A stretch of 64,000 nt of DNA, from assembly GCF_018866305.1 (NCBI RefSeq), contig NZ_CP076456.1, positions 3,286,001 through 3,350,000 of the forward strand, in the 5' to 3' direction. The notes under the pieces were generated by a model. The model made no database searches. It saw only the letters and a list, made by a program, of their open reading frames with translations, and was not told the origin of the DNA. Positions 54,788 through 64,000 of this stretch are shown here, in pieces (position 1 is the first letter of the stretch; every line of letters starts with the position of its first letter). Source of the DNA: Arthrobacter sunyaminii (lineage in GTDB: Bacteria; Actinomycetota; Actinomycetes; Actinomycetales; Micrococcaceae). A program made the position numbers and the translations under genes.

Positions 54788-55579
54788 ATGCTGTACAAAA
54801 CACGCACCGCCTTGGCCGCCGTCCTGGCTGTCGGCGCCCTGACCGCCACTGCCTGCAGCGGCGGCAGCGGTTCTGCGGAAACGGAATCCGGGATTCCGAT
54901 CGTGAACGACGGCGCACTGACGGTTTGCTCCAACGTTCCGTTTGAGCCCTTTGAATATGTAGGCGAGGACGGCGAGTACACCGGCTTCGACATGGACCTC
55001 AGCCGTGAGATCGCCGCCGGCATGGGCCTGGAGTTGGAAGTGCAGAACGCCAGTTTCGACGGCCTGCAGAGCGGCACCGTCCTGGCCGCCAACCAGTGCG
55101 ACCTGATCGCCGCGGCCATGACCATCACCCCGGAGCGCGAAGCAAACCTCGCGTTCTCCGATCCGTACTACGACTCGCTGCAGTCACTGCTGGTTCCTGC
55201 GGACTCTCCGGCAAAGTCGCTGGAGGACATGTCCGGCAAGAGAATCGGCATTCAGCAGGGCACCACCGGCGAAACCTATGCCCGTGACAATGCACCTTCC
55301 GACACCGAGGTTATCGCCTACCAGACGGACGCGGATCTGTTCCAAGCGCTGCAGGCCGGCAACATTGACGGCGTCTTCCAAGACCTGCCGGTAAACCTCA
55401 AGCACGCGGATGACAAGAATTTCAGCCTCGCCGGAACTTATTCCACCGGTGAATCCTATGGTCTGGCTGCAAAGAAGGACGGCAGCGAAAAGCTGATCAC
55501 TGAGATCAACGCCCAGCTCGCCGAGATGCACAGCAACGGCAAGTACCAGGAGATTTACGACAAGTACTTCACCGAATAA
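54788..55579 (+). CDS. Amino-acid ABC transporter binding lipoprotein 1
   Basis: This 263-residue SBP_bac_3 protein has a lipobox GALTATAC, then NDGALTVCSNVPFEPFEY, GFDMDLSREIAAGMGLELE, CDLIAAAMTITPERE and FSDPYYDSLQSLLVP. It should capture a polar or basic/neutral amino acid outside the membrane. A paralogue follows 144 bp downstream, and the permease and ATPase lie beyond, so one transporter probably serves two binding proteins. Confidence 0.9.
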   Translation: MLYKTRTALAAVLAVGALTATACSGGSGSAETESGIPIVNDGALTVCSNVPFEPFEYVGEDGEYTGFDMDLSREIAAGMGLELEVQNASFDGLQSGTVLAANQCDLIAAAMTITPEREANLAFSDPYYDSLQSLLVPADSPAKSLEDMSGKRIGIQQGTTGETYARDNAPSDTEVIAYQTDADLFQALQAGNIDGVFQDLPVNLKHADDKNFSLAGTYSTGESYGLAAKKDGSEKLITEINAQLAEMHSNGKYQEIYDKYFTE

Positions 55580-55723
55580 CGCGTAGGCGGAGCCCAATAC
55601 GCGAACGGCGCCGTCGTGTTCAGTACCCCGATGAAATGTGACATGCGTAGAATCTAGAGTGCTTTCATCTGTTTATAAAGGGGCAATCGCCACTGGGTCC
55701 GTCCATGAAAAGGTTGTAAATCC

Positions 55724-56512
55724 ATGCTGAACAACGCACGCCGAACCGCCCTCGCCACAGTGGCGCTAACCGCCTTGGCCCTGACCGCCTGCGGTGGTGA
55801 CGATTCATCCGCCGACGGTGCCGCTGACTCGGGACTCGGCCTGGTTTCGGAAGGAACCCTGAAGGTCTGCTCTGAAATCCCCTACGTGCCGTTCGAATAT
55901 GTCGAGGACGGAGAATATACCGGCTTTGACATTGATTTGATCCGGGAAATCGCCACCGGCATGGGTTTGGAAACAGAGATCCAGCAGTCGGCCTTTGAAG
56001 CAATTCAGGGCGGTACGGCTGTCAGCGCGGGAATGTGCGACCTCAGCGCCAGCGCAGTCACCATTACGCCCGAACGCTCGGAGAATCTGCTCTTCAGTGA
56101 TCCCTACTATGACTCGCTGCAGACGCTCATGGTTCCCGAAGGCTCGGACATTACGGGCATCGACGATTTGGCCGGAAAGCGCGTAGGTGTGCAGCAGTCC
56201 ACCACCGGTGCCGCATATGCACAGGAAAACGTCGAGGGCGCCGAGATCCTTGAGTACCCCGGCGACGGCGAGCTGTTTCAGGCCATTCAGGCCGGGAGCA
56301 TCGACGCCATCCTCCAGGACATCGCCGTGAACACGAACCACACGAAGGAGGGCGAGTACGACATCGTAGAAGAATACGAGACGGACGAGTCCTACGGCTT
56401 CGCCACCAAAAAGGAAAACACTGCCCTGATCGAAGAGGTCAACGCCCAGTTGGCCGACCTCCGGGAGAACGGCAAATACACCGAAATTTACGACAAGTAC
56501 TTTGCCGAATAA
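55724..56512 (+). CDS. Amino-acid ABC transporter binding lipoprotein 2
   Basis: This 262-residue paralogue of the preceding protein has a lipobox ALALTAC and the same order of motifs (SEGTLKVCSEIPYVPFEY, GFDIDLIREIATGMGLETE, CDLSASAVTITPERSENLLFSDPYYDSL). The two copies have clearly diverged, more acidic here (VEGAEILEYPGDGELF), so they may bind different amino acids. The gene has its own leader with TTTATAAAG near 55672. Confidence 0.9.
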   Translation: MLNNARRTALATVALTALALTACGGDDSSADGAADSGLGLVSEGTLKVCSEIPYVPFEYVEDGEYTGFDIDLIREIATGMGLETEIQQSAFEAIQGGTAVSAGMCDLSASAVTITPERSENLLFSDPYYDSLQTLMVPEGSDITGIDDLAGKRVGVQQSTTGAAYAQENVEGAEILEYPGDGELFQAIQAGSIDAILQDIAVNTNHTKEGEYDIVEEYETDESYGFATKKENTALIEEVNAQLADLRENGKYTEIYDKYFAE

Positions 56513-56600
56513 GCCCTGACAAGCATTGAACGTTCCGCCGTCCCGGTTTGTGACCCACTCCGGGGCGGCGCCACACATATCTTCCGCGGAAGGCTCCACC

Positions 56601-57386
56601 TTGAAACCCTCCACCCGCAGACGCCTCTTCCGGGGCGTCCTGTACGTCGTCTTCATCCTGGCCGTTCTGGCCATCGTCCTGCTTGCGGACTGGAAAGCTA
56701 TCGGGGTGAACTTCTTTGACGCCGAAGTGGCCAAGAAGGCTTTCCCGACGATCATCACCGTGGCCGTCAAGAACACCATCATCTACACCGCCATCGCCTT
56801 TGCCGGCGGCCTGGCACTTGGCCTGATCCTGGCCCTGATGAAGCTCTCCCCCGTGGCACCCTACCGCTGGGCCGCGACGGCCTACATTGAACTATTCCGC
56901 GGGCTCCCGGCTCTGCTGGTCATCTTCGCGTTTGCCTTCGCCGTGCCGATCGCTTTCTCCTGGCAGTGGCCCGGAGGAAATGCCGGAGGCGGCCTCATTG
57001 CCTTGATCGTGGTCTCGGCCGCGTATATTGCCGAGACCATCCGCGCGGGCATCCAGGCGGTACCGGCCGGCCAGATCGAAGCGGCCCGTTCCCTGGGCAT
57101 GGGCCCGGCCTGGACCATGGTGTCCGTGACCCTGCCGCAGGCGTTCCGCATCATCACCCCGCCGCTGACCAACGAACTCGTCATCCTGATCAAGGACACC
57201 TCGCTGCTGTTCATTGCCGGAATGGCGCTGGCGGACCGTGAACTGACAACGTTCGCCCGCGACGCAGTGTCCCAAAACGCCAATTCCACTCCGCTGGTGC
57301 TGGCTGCACTGATGTACCTCATCATCACGCTGCCGCTGACGCAGCTGGTAGCCAAGCTTGAGCGCCACAACCAGAGAGGCCGGTGA
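56601..57386 (+). CDS. Amino-acid ABC transporter permease
   Basis: I chose the TTG at 56601 (261 residues), preceded by GGAAGG; it gives the usual start [14 protein letters not shown] before the first membrane segment, although the frame is open from 56526. The protein has about five membrane segments, the HisM-type [15 protein letters not shown] and the coupling loop [24 protein letters not shown] single permease implies a homodimer. Its stop overlaps the start of the ATPase gene. Confidence 0.9.
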   Translation: MKPSTRRRLFRGVLYVVFILAVLAIVLLADWKAIGVNFFDAEVAKKAFPTIITVAVKNTIIYTAIAFAGGLALGLILALMKLSPVAPYRWAATAYIELFRGLPALLVIFAFAFAVPIAFSWQWPGGNAGGGLIALIVVSAAYIAETIRAGIQAVPAGQIEAARSLGMGPAWTMVSVTLPQAFRIITPPLTNELVILIKDTSLLFIAGMALADRELTTFARDAVSQNANSTPLVLAALMYLIITLPLTQLVAKLERHNQRGR

Positions 57387-58165
57387 CTGCCATGAGTACT
57401 GCAGCATCCAGCTCCCCCGCCGCCGCCAGCAAAGCGGTTCCCGCCATCCAGGTTCAGAACCTGCACAAGAGCTTCGGTTCCAAAGAGGTGCTCAAGGGCA
57501 TCGACTTCCACGTGGACCAGGGCGAGGTGGTGTGCGTGATCGGCCCGTCCGGTTCCGGCAAGTCCACCCTGCTGCGCTGCGTCAACCGCTTGGAGGAGCC
57601 CACCAGCGGCACCATCCTGGTGGAAGGCGTGGACATCACCGATCCCGAGACGGATCTGGACAAGGTCCGCACCCGGATCGGTATCGTGTTCCAGCAGTTC
57701 AACCTCTTCCCGCACCTGAACGTGCTGAAAAACCTCACTCTCGCCCAGCGCCGGGCCAAGAAGCGCGGCAAAGTCGAGGCTGAGGAAATCGCCAGAACGA
57801 ACCTGGCCAAGGTGGGCCTGGCCGACCGCGGCGACTCGTTCCCCGCGCAGCTTTCCGGCGGCCAGCAGCAGCGTGTGGCCATTGCCCGGGCGTTGTCCAT
57901 GGATCCGGACATGATGCTCTTTGACGAGCCGACCTCCGCCCTGGACCCCGAACTGGTGGGCGACGTCCTCGCGGTCATGCGGAAGCTGGCCGAAGAGGGC
58001 ATGACCATGATGGTGGTGACCCACGAGATCGGTTTTGCCCGGGAAGTCGGTGACCGCGTGGTGTTCATGGACGGCGGCGTCGTCGTCGAGCAGGGCCGCC
58101 CCAGCGACGTGCTGGATAACCCGCAGCACCCGCGCACCCGTGAGTTCCTCTCCAAGGTGCTCTAG
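57383..58165 (+). CDS. Amino-acid ABC transporter ATP-binding protein
   Basis: This 260-residue GlnQ-type ATPase has Walker [20 protein letters not shown], the Q-loop [18 protein letters not shown], signature [15 protein letters not shown], Walker [17 protein letters not shown] and [14 protein letters not shown]. It starts with GTG overlapping the permease stop (GTGA), or with the ATG nine bases later. It ends at a strong terminator. Confidence 0.93.
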   Translation: MTAMSTAASSSPAAASKAVPAIQVQNLHKSFGSKEVLKGIDFHVDQGEVVCVIGPSGSGKSTLLRCVNRLEEPTSGTILVEGVDITDPETDLDKVRTRIGIVFQQFNLFPHLNVLKNLTLAQRRAKKRGKVEAEEIARTNLAKVGLADRGDSFPAQLSGGQQQRVAIARALSMDPDMMLFDEPTSALDPELVGDVLAVMRKLAEEGMTMMVVTHEIGFAREVGDRVVFMDGGVVVEQGRPSDVLDNPQHPRTREFLSKVL

Positions 58166-58176
58166 CGTTCCACAGC

Positions 58177-58218
58177 AAAGCAGCCCTCCCGCACGCCACG
58201 TGCGGGAGGGCTGCTTTT
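58177..58218 (+). terminator. Terminator after the amino-acid ABC operon
   Basis: The hairpin GCAGCCCTCCCGCA / TGCGGGAGGGCTGC is followed by TTTTGTT. On the other strand it faces the menD end, which is 18 bp away, so it may serve both. Confidence 0.88.
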
Positions 58219-58235
58219 GTTGGTGCCCTGGAAAG

Positions 58236-59969
58236 TTACCTGAGCACGTTCTGCACGGCGCCCTTGACCGCCGCGTGCAGTTCCCGGAGGGCGTCCCGGC
58301 GCACCGGAACCTCCAGGATGGAGCGGCCCGTGACGGGGGCGTCCAGGGCGGCGTCGAGCTCGTCCGCCGTGCGGACCAGCGTGTGCGGCACACCGTAGGC
58401 GGCGGCCAGGGCGGCCATGTCCACGGTGTGCGGGGTGCCGAAAAAGCGCTCGACGACGGCGGCATACTCTTCGCGCTCCCCCAGTGCCCCGTGCTCAAGC
58501 GTGGAGAAGATGCCGCCGCCGCCGTCGTTCAGCACCACCAACTGCAGGTCCGGCTCAGGTTCGTCGGGGCCGAGCAGGAGGGCGCCGGCGTCGTGCAGGA
58601 AGGTGAGATCGCCCAGCAGCACCCGGGTGGGGATGCCGTTGGCCAGCGCAATGCCGGCCGCCGTCGCAATGGTGCCGTCAATGCCGGCCAGGCCGCGGTT
58701 GGCGTAGACGTCCAGCGGATGCCAGTCCGGGGCCGCCACCAGGTCCATGTCCCGGATGGGGTTGGAAGAGCCCAGCACCAGGTTGCCGTCCGTGTGGTCC
58801 CACACCAGATCCGCCACGTGCAGGCCGTTTAGTTCGCTCTCCCCGTCGAGCAGCGAGGATACCGCGGCCATCGCCGCGGCGGAGGCGGTTTGCCAGCGCT
58901 CCAGCCAGCCGGGAGTGCCTCCGCCGACAAAGTCGAACAGTCCGGCCAAGTCGGTGATGAGAGTTTCGGGGCGGCGTCCGGCGGTAAACCAGTTCACCGG
59001 GCGCGGTACGTAAATGGCCTTCTCCACGTCCCTGCGGGCGAGCAGTCCGGCGACGGGTCGGGACAGGGTTGGCCTGCCGAAGACCACCACGCGCTCGACC
59101 TCCGGACCCAGTTCCTCCAGCAGCAGGCGGTAGGCGCCAATCGCGTTCGGGCCGAAACGGGCGTTCGAGGACGGTTCGGCCAGCAGAGGCAATCCTGCGC
59201 GGCGGGCAAACAGTGCGGCAATCTCGCCGGCGCCGTCGCCGGCGATGACCACGGCGCGGTGAGTTCCGGGGTGGTTGGCCAGGGCCGCTGCCTCGCGGCC
59301 GGTGGCGACGGGTTCTGCCGGGAGTTCGGCTGGAGTTTCGGCGTCGGGGACTGCCAGTTCGGCGGTGTCGCTGTCCTGCGGGATCAGCGGGTCACGGAAC
59401 TGCAGGTTGATGTGGATCGGCCCCACCGGGCTGCCGGCGCCGACCGCCGCTAAGGCTGCACCGATGGCTCCGGCAGGGTCATCTCCCGCGCGGACGTTCG
59501 CCGTGGAGGCCGGAAACTCGGCGAAGATCCCGGGCTGGACGGTGGTCTGGTTGGCGCCGGTCCCGTGCAGCTCCGCGGGCCGGTCGGCGGAGAGCACCAC
59601 CAGCGGCACGCCGGCGTGGTGGGCTTCCATGACGGCGGGCATCAGTTCGCCCACCGCCGTGCCGGAGGTGGTGACGACGGCGGCCGGACGGTGTCCGCCG
59701 CGGGCCAGGCCCAGCGCAGTGAACCCGGCAACGCGTTCGTCGATCCGCACGTGCACCTTCACCCGTCCCTGCACCTCGGCCTCCGCCAGCGCGTAGGCCA
59801 GCGGGGCGCTGCGCGATCCCGGGGCAATGACGACGTCGGTCACCCCTGCCGCGGTGAGTGCGGCCACCGCGGAGCGGGCGGCCTGCAGCGAACTGAGATT
59901 GCTTCCCGCCTTCGGGTCGGAGGATGCGGCGGAGGCCGACGGGCTGGGAGATTTCGAGGTTCCGGTCAC
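58236..59969 (-). CDS. menD: SEPHCHC synthase MenD
   Basis: This 577-residue TPP enzyme begins after a Ser/Ala/Lys-rich stretch with LQAARSAVAALTAAGVTDVVIAPGSRSAPLAYAL, and has RIDERVAGFTALGLAR, TSGTAVGELMPAVMEAHHAGVPLVVLSADRP and LLGDLTFLHDAGALL. It joins 2-oxoglutarate to isochorismate in menaquinone synthesis. The order of the men genes in the window (menG operon, menF, then menD) suggests a dispersed men cluster interrupted by the amino-acid transporter. Confidence 0.94.
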   Translation of the reverse strand: MTGTSKSPSPSASAASSDPKAGSNLSSLQAARSAVAALTAAGVTDVVIAPGSRSAPLAYALAEAEVQGRVKVHVRIDERVAGFTALGLARGGHRPAAVVTTSGTAVGELMPAVMEAHHAGVPLVVLSADRPAELHGTGANQTTVQPGIFAEFPASTANVRAGDDPAGAIGAALAAVGAGSPVGPIHINLQFRDPLIPQDSDTAELAVPDAETPAELPAEPVATGREAAALANHPGTHRAVVIAGDGAGEIAALFARRAGLPLLAEPSSNARFGPNAIGAYRLLLEELGPEVERVVVFGRPTLSRPVAGLLARRDVEKAIYVPRPVNWFTAGRRPETLITDLAGLFDFVGGGTPGWLERWQTASAAAMAAVSSLLDGESELNGLHVADLVWDHTDGNLVLGSSNPIRDMDLVAAPDWHPLDVYANRGLAGIDGTIATAAGIALANGIPTRVLLGDLTFLHDAGALLLGPDEPEPDLQLVVLNDGGGGIFSTLEHGALGEREEYAAVVERFFGTPHTVDMAALAAAYGVPHTLVRTADELDAALDAPVTGRSILEVPVRRDALRELHAAVKGAVQNVLR

Positions 59970-60209
59970 CTCTCCATCCTAGGGTTCGGGGGCTGGTGTG
60001 TATCGTCAGCCGGTCGATACCGGCTTGAAAGGCAGGCAGCCGTCGTCGTCTGCTCCGGTTTGGGAAATCCCCTCCGTTTTGGGAGATCCCTGCCGTTCCG
60101 CAGCGGCAGCAAAATCCCAAACCGGTCGCCTTTTCCCCAAGTAGAGGGATTTGGCAGGGCGCAGCCGCAGCGAGATAGCCGCGGACAGCCGACCCCTTCC
60201 TCAGTACGC

Positions 60210-61919
60210 TCAGTACGCCTTCACGCGCTGCTCGACAACCAGGTGGATGAGCGCAAAGGTCTTGTCCTCATCGATAGCCTTCAGCGCAGCCTCGATGGCC
60301 GCGGGAATATCGGCGTCGTTCTCCACTTTGATGCCGAAGCCCCCAAAGGCCTGGGCCATGAGTGCAAACTCGGGGTTTTTCAGCTGGGTGCCGGAGACCC
60401 GCTCGGGGTAGTGGCGCTCCTGATGGGTTCGAATGGTGCCATATTCCTGGTTATCCATGACGATCACCAGCGGGGTGGCCCCGTACTGGGCGGCCGTGGC
60501 CAGCTCCTGGCCGTTCATCAGGAACTCGCCGTCGCCGGCGATGGTCACCACGCGCCGGCCCGGGTAGGTCAGCGACGCAGCCACCGCCGACGGCACGGAA
60601 TAGCCCATGGAACCGTTACGGGCGCTGACCATGGAGGCGTATCGCTTCGTGGGGAAATAGCGGTGGGCCCAGTTGGTGTGCTCGCCTGCGCCCAGGGTGA
60701 CCATGGCGTCATCCGGCAGCGTCGGCACCAGATGCGCCATCAGGGTGTCCATCCGTGCCTGCCCGGTCTGCGGTCCGGCGGGCGGCAGGGCGGCGAACGA
60801 TTCCTGCTCACCGCGCATGCGGGAGGTCCAGGCCTTCCACTCGTCCTTCACCGGCAGATCCATCAGCACCAGGTCACGGACAAAGACATCCGGCTTGGCG
60901 ACGATCTGGTAGGAAACCGGACCGGAACGGCCGCGCAGCGAGGGATCGATCGTGACGAGGAAGTTCTTCTTGCCCCAGTCCTGCCTGGCGACAAAACCAT
61001 CGGTGAGCACGTCACCGGGCACGGTACCGACAAAGACCAGCAGGTCCGTCTCTTCGAGCAGGTCGTACGTGGGCTTCGGCCTGCCGTACCCGATCGGCCC
61101 GACGTAGGAGGGTGAGTCGAAGGGTACGATTCCCTCGCAGCGCCACTCAGCGGCGGCGGGGAGGTGGTGTTCCTCCAGCCACCGGGTCAGGGCGTCTGCT
61201 CCTTCCTGCGTCCAGTCATTGCCGCCGGTGACAAACAGCGGTTTGTCCGCTTCCTTTAGCGCAGCCTGCAGCGCTTTCCAGTCCGTCACTGTCATGCCGC
61301 CGGGGGCAACCGGAATCGGCGGATGCAGGTCGGCGCTGATTTCCTTGCGGATAATGTCCTCGGGAAGGCCGACGACGACGGGGCCCGGACGGCCGCTCAT
61401 CGCGGCAAAGATCGCCTCGGCCACAATCTCGGACGCCCGCTCGGCGTGGTCCAGGACCATCACCCGTTTGGCGCCGGTGTCGAACCAGGCCTTGATATCG
61501 AATTCCTGAAACGCCTCACGGTCCCGGTGCTCGAACGGAATCAGGCCCACAAAAAGCACCATGGGCGTGGAATCCTGCCAGGCCGTGTGCAGGCCGACGT
61601 GCGCGTTTGCCGCACCCGGACCGCGGGTAACCATGGCGATGCCCGGAAGCTGCTGCATCTTGCCTGCGGCCTCGGCCATGTAGGCGGCCCCGCCTTCATG
61701 CCGGCATACGACGGTTTCAATCGCTGACTGGTGCAGTCCGTCCAGCACATCCAGAAAACTTTCGCCGGGCACCACGTAGGCCCGCTCCACCCCGTGAGCA
61801 GCCAGCGAATCAACAATCACGTGGCCGGCGGACTTGGTCGCGGAACTGGTTGCTGCCGTGGAGGGAGCGGATACTCGGGGAAAGGAGGATGCCTGAGGCA
61901 GCTCTGACGTCGTTGTCAT
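60210..61919 (-). CDS. Thiamine-diphosphate-dependent enzyme of unknown substrate (acetolactate synthase-like)
   Basis: A 569-residue protein with three TPP-enzyme domains. The catalytic Glu is in VVCRHEGGAAYMAEAAGK. The central domain has GPVVVGLPEDII. The TPP/Mg site is VTIAGDGEFLMNGQELATAA followed by MDNQEYGTIR. It resembles biosynthetic and catabolic acetolactate synthases and related decarboxylases or ligases (oxalyl-CoA, sulfoacetaldehyde, glyoxylate). There is no regulatory subunit gene beside it, so a classic anabolic acetolactate synthase is unlikely. The substrate is open. The ATG is at 61919. Confidence 0.8.
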   Translation of the reverse strand: MTTTSELPQASSFPRVSAPSTAATSSATKSAGHVIVDSLAAHGVERAYVVPGESFLDVLDGLHQSAIETVVCRHEGGAAYMAEAAGKMQQLPGIAMVTRGPGAANAHVGLHTAWQDSTPMVLFVGLIPFEHRDREAFQEFDIKAWFDTGAKRVMVLDHAERASEIVAEAIFAAMSGRPGPVVVGLPEDIIRKEISADLHPPIPVAPGGMTVTDWKALQAALKEADKPLFVTGGNDWTQEGADALTRWLEEHHLPAAAEWRCEGIVPFDSPSYVGPIGYGRPKPTYDLLEETDLLVFVGTVPGDVLTDGFVARQDWGKKNFLVTIDPSLRGRSGPVSYQIVAKPDVFVRDLVLMDLPVKDEWKAWTSRMRGEQESFAALPPAGPQTGQARMDTLMAHLVPTLPDDAMVTLGAGEHTNWAHRYFPTKRYASMVSARNGSMGYSVPSAVAASLTYPGRRVVTIAGDGEFLMNGQELATAAQYGATPLVIVMDNQEYGTIRTHQERHYPERVSGTQLKNPEFALMAQAFGGFGIKVENDADIPAAIEAALKAIDEDKTFALIHLVVEQRVKAY

Positions 61920-62112
61920 CTATTCACTTTCGTTGCTCGGATTCATCAATGCGCCGTCGGACTGTCAATGTCCGTTCGATTTCCGTTAGCAAAGCACTTG
62001 CTTGGTTTCGAGGTGGGATCATCCTAACCGCACCGGGCCGATATGCGGCGTAGTGTGACGAGATCCGGTCCCCGTGTCCGGAGCGATACCTTCCGAGGCA
62101 CCGTTAACCGCG

Positions 62113-62143
62113 GAAGCGGGAACCAAGATGGCTCCCGCTTCCC
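62113..62143 (-). terminator. Terminator after the BCCT transporter gene
   Basis: The inverted repeat GGAAGCGGGA / TCCCGCTTCC lies 39 bp past the BCCT stop (reading leftward). The other 62144-62181 and 61920-62112 intergenic bases show no gene. Confidence 0.6.
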
Positions 62144-62181
62144 TTTCACCCGGGCAGCAACGGCTCACCCCGGTCCAGGCG

Positions 62182-64000
62182 CTAGTCGGCGGTGGCGGCT
62201 TTTACCTTGTCCGGCTGCTCCTCCGGACCCTCCACGACGTCCGGATCCTGCACGGCCTCCGTGTACCACTCGGTGAGCGCGGGGTCATCGCTCTCAAAGT
62301 CGGCGCCGGCTCCTTCGTCCTCCGACACGGGAGCGGCACCGAAGACAAAGTCGTCACCGTGCTCACCGATACCCCGGCGCACTCCTCCCCTAATGGCCTC
62401 CAGTGCATACCGGCGGCGAATCATGTAGGGATCATTGCGCAGCTCCTTGCCCCACGACACCATCACGCCGATCAGGATGATGGTGAAGGGCAGGGCACAG
62501 GTCACCATGATGGACTGCAGCCCCGAGAGTGCGTTGCGTCCGCCGGCCAGCAGCAGGGCCATGGAGATCAGTCCAAGCGCGGAAGCCCACACGATGGTCA
62601 CCGATTTCGAGGGGACCGGCCGCCCCGACTGGGACATGGACCCCATGACGTTGGCTGCGGAGTCCGCGGCGGTGACAAAGAAGACCAGAATGGCCACCAG
62701 GCAGACAACCGATGTCACGGTACTGAAGGGGAGATTGCCCAGCAAATCGAACATGACGTTCTCCCCGGCACCCACCACCGTCATGTCCCTGCCCTCCAGG
62801 TTCATCCAGATGGCGCTGCCGCCGAAGACCGTGAACCAGACGATGGAGATGGCCGAGGGAACAAACACCACCACGGTGACGAACTGTCGCAGGGTCCGGC
62901 CCTTGGAAATCTTCGCAATGAACATTCCCACGAACGGGGACCACGAAATCCACCAGGCCCAGTACAGCGTCGTCCAGGCCGTCAGATACGCCTCCTCCGT
63001 GGCGCCCTGGCCGGCAAAGACCGTGAGCATGTTCGGCAGGTTGTCGAAAAACGCGATGAGTGAAACCGGCAGCAGATCCAGCACGAAGAAGGTCGGTCCT
63101 GCCAGCAGGACAAAAGCCGCGAGCAGGATGACCAGGGTCATGTTGGCGTTGGACATCAGCCGAATGCCCTTTTTAATGCCGGCCACTGCGGAGATGGTGA
63201 AGACAACCGTCAGAATGGTGATGGCCACGACGACGAAACCATTGCCCAGTTCCTTCCCGGTGATCATCGAAACGCCCGTGCGGATCTGGAGTGCGCCGAT
63301 ACCCAGCGACGTCGCTGTGCCGAACAGGGTCACCAGCACGGCGAAGACATCGATGATCTTGCCCAAAACACGGTTGTTGCCGTCCGGAAAAACCGGTTCA
63401 AAGAGTGAGGAAATCAACGGCAGGCGGCCGCGCCGGTAGGAGGCGTAAGCCAGTGCCCCGCCCACCAGGGCGTAGATGCACCAGGCGATGGACGCCTGGT
63501 GCAGGAAGGCGTCAGTCATGGCGGGCAGGATGGCGTCGGAGGTCCCGGCCTCGGCATCCGTCGACGGCGGAGGGCTAAGGAAATGGCTGAGCGGCTCCAT
63601 GGGTCCGTAGAAAATCAGGCCAATACCCAAACCGGCGGCGAACAGCATGGAGATCCACGACAGAGTCGAGTATTCCGGGGTGCTGTCGTCGGCACCCAAG
63701 CGGATCTTGCCGGTGGGGCCAAAACCCACCAGCAGCATGAAGATCACGATGCCCACCACGGTTGCATTGAACAGCCACCCGAAGCGAACCACCACCCAGC
63801 CCTGCATGGTGGTGCCGACCAGGTTGAGGTTGGCCGGCGCAAGTGTTGCCCACGTCAGGATTGCCAGGGAAACAGCCAGCGCGACAATGAACACGCTGCG
63901 CCGGGTTGGAAAACCAACCCCGGTGTCCTCAACGCTGATTCCCGGCACAAGTCCGGGGTGAAGACCGAACGTTGGTTCGGAAGCGGCATGGCGCAGTGCC
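62182..64000 (-). CDS. BCCT-family betaine/choline transporter (N-terminus cut by right edge)
   Basis: At least 588 residues are visible from the GTG at 63948, and the frame stays open without a stop to the right edge (SEPTFGLHPGLVPGIS), so the true start is probably outside. There are twelve membrane segments. The BCCT signature WTTLYWAWWISWSPFVGMFIAKISKGRTLR and GLGIGLIFYGPMEPL are clear. The C-terminal 90 residues are acidic and cytoplasmic. It should import betaine, choline or a similar compatible solute with sodium or protons for osmotic protection. Confidence 0.92.
   Translation of the reverse strand, partial: ALRHAASEPTFGLHPGLVPGISVEDTGVGFPTRRSVFIVALAVSLAILTWATLAPANLNLVGTTMQGWVVVRFGWLFNATVVGIVIFMLLVGFGPTGKIRLGADDSTPEYSTLSWISMLFAAGLGIGLIFYGPMEPLSHFLSPPPSTDAEAGTSDAILPAMTDAFLHQASIAWCIYALVGGALAYASYRRGRLPLISSLFEPVFPDGNNRVLGKIIDVFAVLVTLFGTATSLGIGALQIRTGVSMITGKELGNGFVVVAITILTVVFTISAVAGIKKGIRLMSNANMTLVILLAAFVLLAGPTFFVLDLLPVSLIAFFDNLPNMLTVFAGQGATEEAYLTAWTTLYWAWWISWSPFVGMFIAKISKGRTLRQFVTVVVFVPSAISIVWFTVFGGSAIWMNLEGRDMTVVGAGENVMFDLLGNLPFSTVTSVVCLVAILVFFVTAADSAANVMGSMSQSGRPVPSKSVTIVWASALGLISMALLLAGGRNALSGLQSIMVTCALPFTIILIGVMVSWGKELRNDPYMIRRRYALEAIRGGVRRGIGEHGDDFVFGAAPVSEDEGAGADFESDDPALTEWYTEAVQDPDVVEGPEEQPDKVKAATAD

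Overview
The window is high-GC DNA from an actinobacterium of the Arthrobacter type (Micrococcaceae). The evidence is menaquinone genes (menD, menF, menG, menJ), a DUF4193 protein, an actinobacterial ferredoxin reductase, an LAxTG sortase substrate and many GTG/TTG starts. I saw no rRNA, tRNA, CRISPR array, transposase or integrase.

Layout. 0-5.2 kb: the end of idi, a glycosyltransferase, a YjdF-like membrane protein and an NMT1/THI5-type ABC importer. 5.4-8.4 kb: terC behind a probable manganese riboswitch, a MocA-like nucleotidyltransferase, DUF4193 and a YtxH-like protein. 8.5-14.7 kb: an ethanol/acetaldehyde operon (aldehyde dehydrogenase, adhP, DUF779), an MFS exporter and an AcoR-like GAF regulator. 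14.9-24.0 kb: ferredoxin-NADP reductase, rarD, a sortase-anchored CAP protein with an alanine-rich stalk, and a GABA pathway (patD-like, gabT) with a divergent PucR regulator. 24.2-26.1 kb: an M13 peptidase.

26.1-47.1 kb is a dense C1/alcohol oxidation island and the most interesting part. A PQQ alcohol/methanol dehydrogenase carries the Asp-x-Asp motif of lanthanide-dependent enzymes and has no signal peptide. Before it lies a cupredoxin-like protein without copper ligands, and after it a complete pqqABCDE set, a 66-residue cysteine-rich protein, a second pqqA that encodes the identical peptide, katG and an HbpS/GlcG-like protein. Then come a ChrB-like protein with an MFS pump, a GAF-LytTR regulator, a cation-exchanger-like membrane protein, a LuxR regulator built on a degenerate histidine kinase, and the ribulose monophosphate genes tkt, tal, rpe, hxlB and hxlA. 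The likely logic is that the quinoprotein oxidises methanol or another alcohol, hexulose-phosphate synthase and isomerase fix the formaldehyde, and tkt/tal/rpe regenerate the acceptor.

Two promoter families knit the island together. Three promoters (before the quinoprotein operon, before pqqA2-katG and before the exchanger gene) share paired TGARCGG-like sites exactly 21 bp apart and a TACSGT box exactly 58 bp beyond the second site. Both ribulose monophosphate transcription units start from a second, nearly identical 47-bp block (44/47).

47.2-64 kb returns to ordinary content: a glycolipid-binding-like protein, a HIT protein, a solitary LanB C-terminal-like protein with two palindromic sites upstream, menaquinone genes, an amino-acid ABC transporter with two tandem binding proteins, menD, a TPP enzyme of unknown substrate and a BCCT transporter that runs off the right edge.
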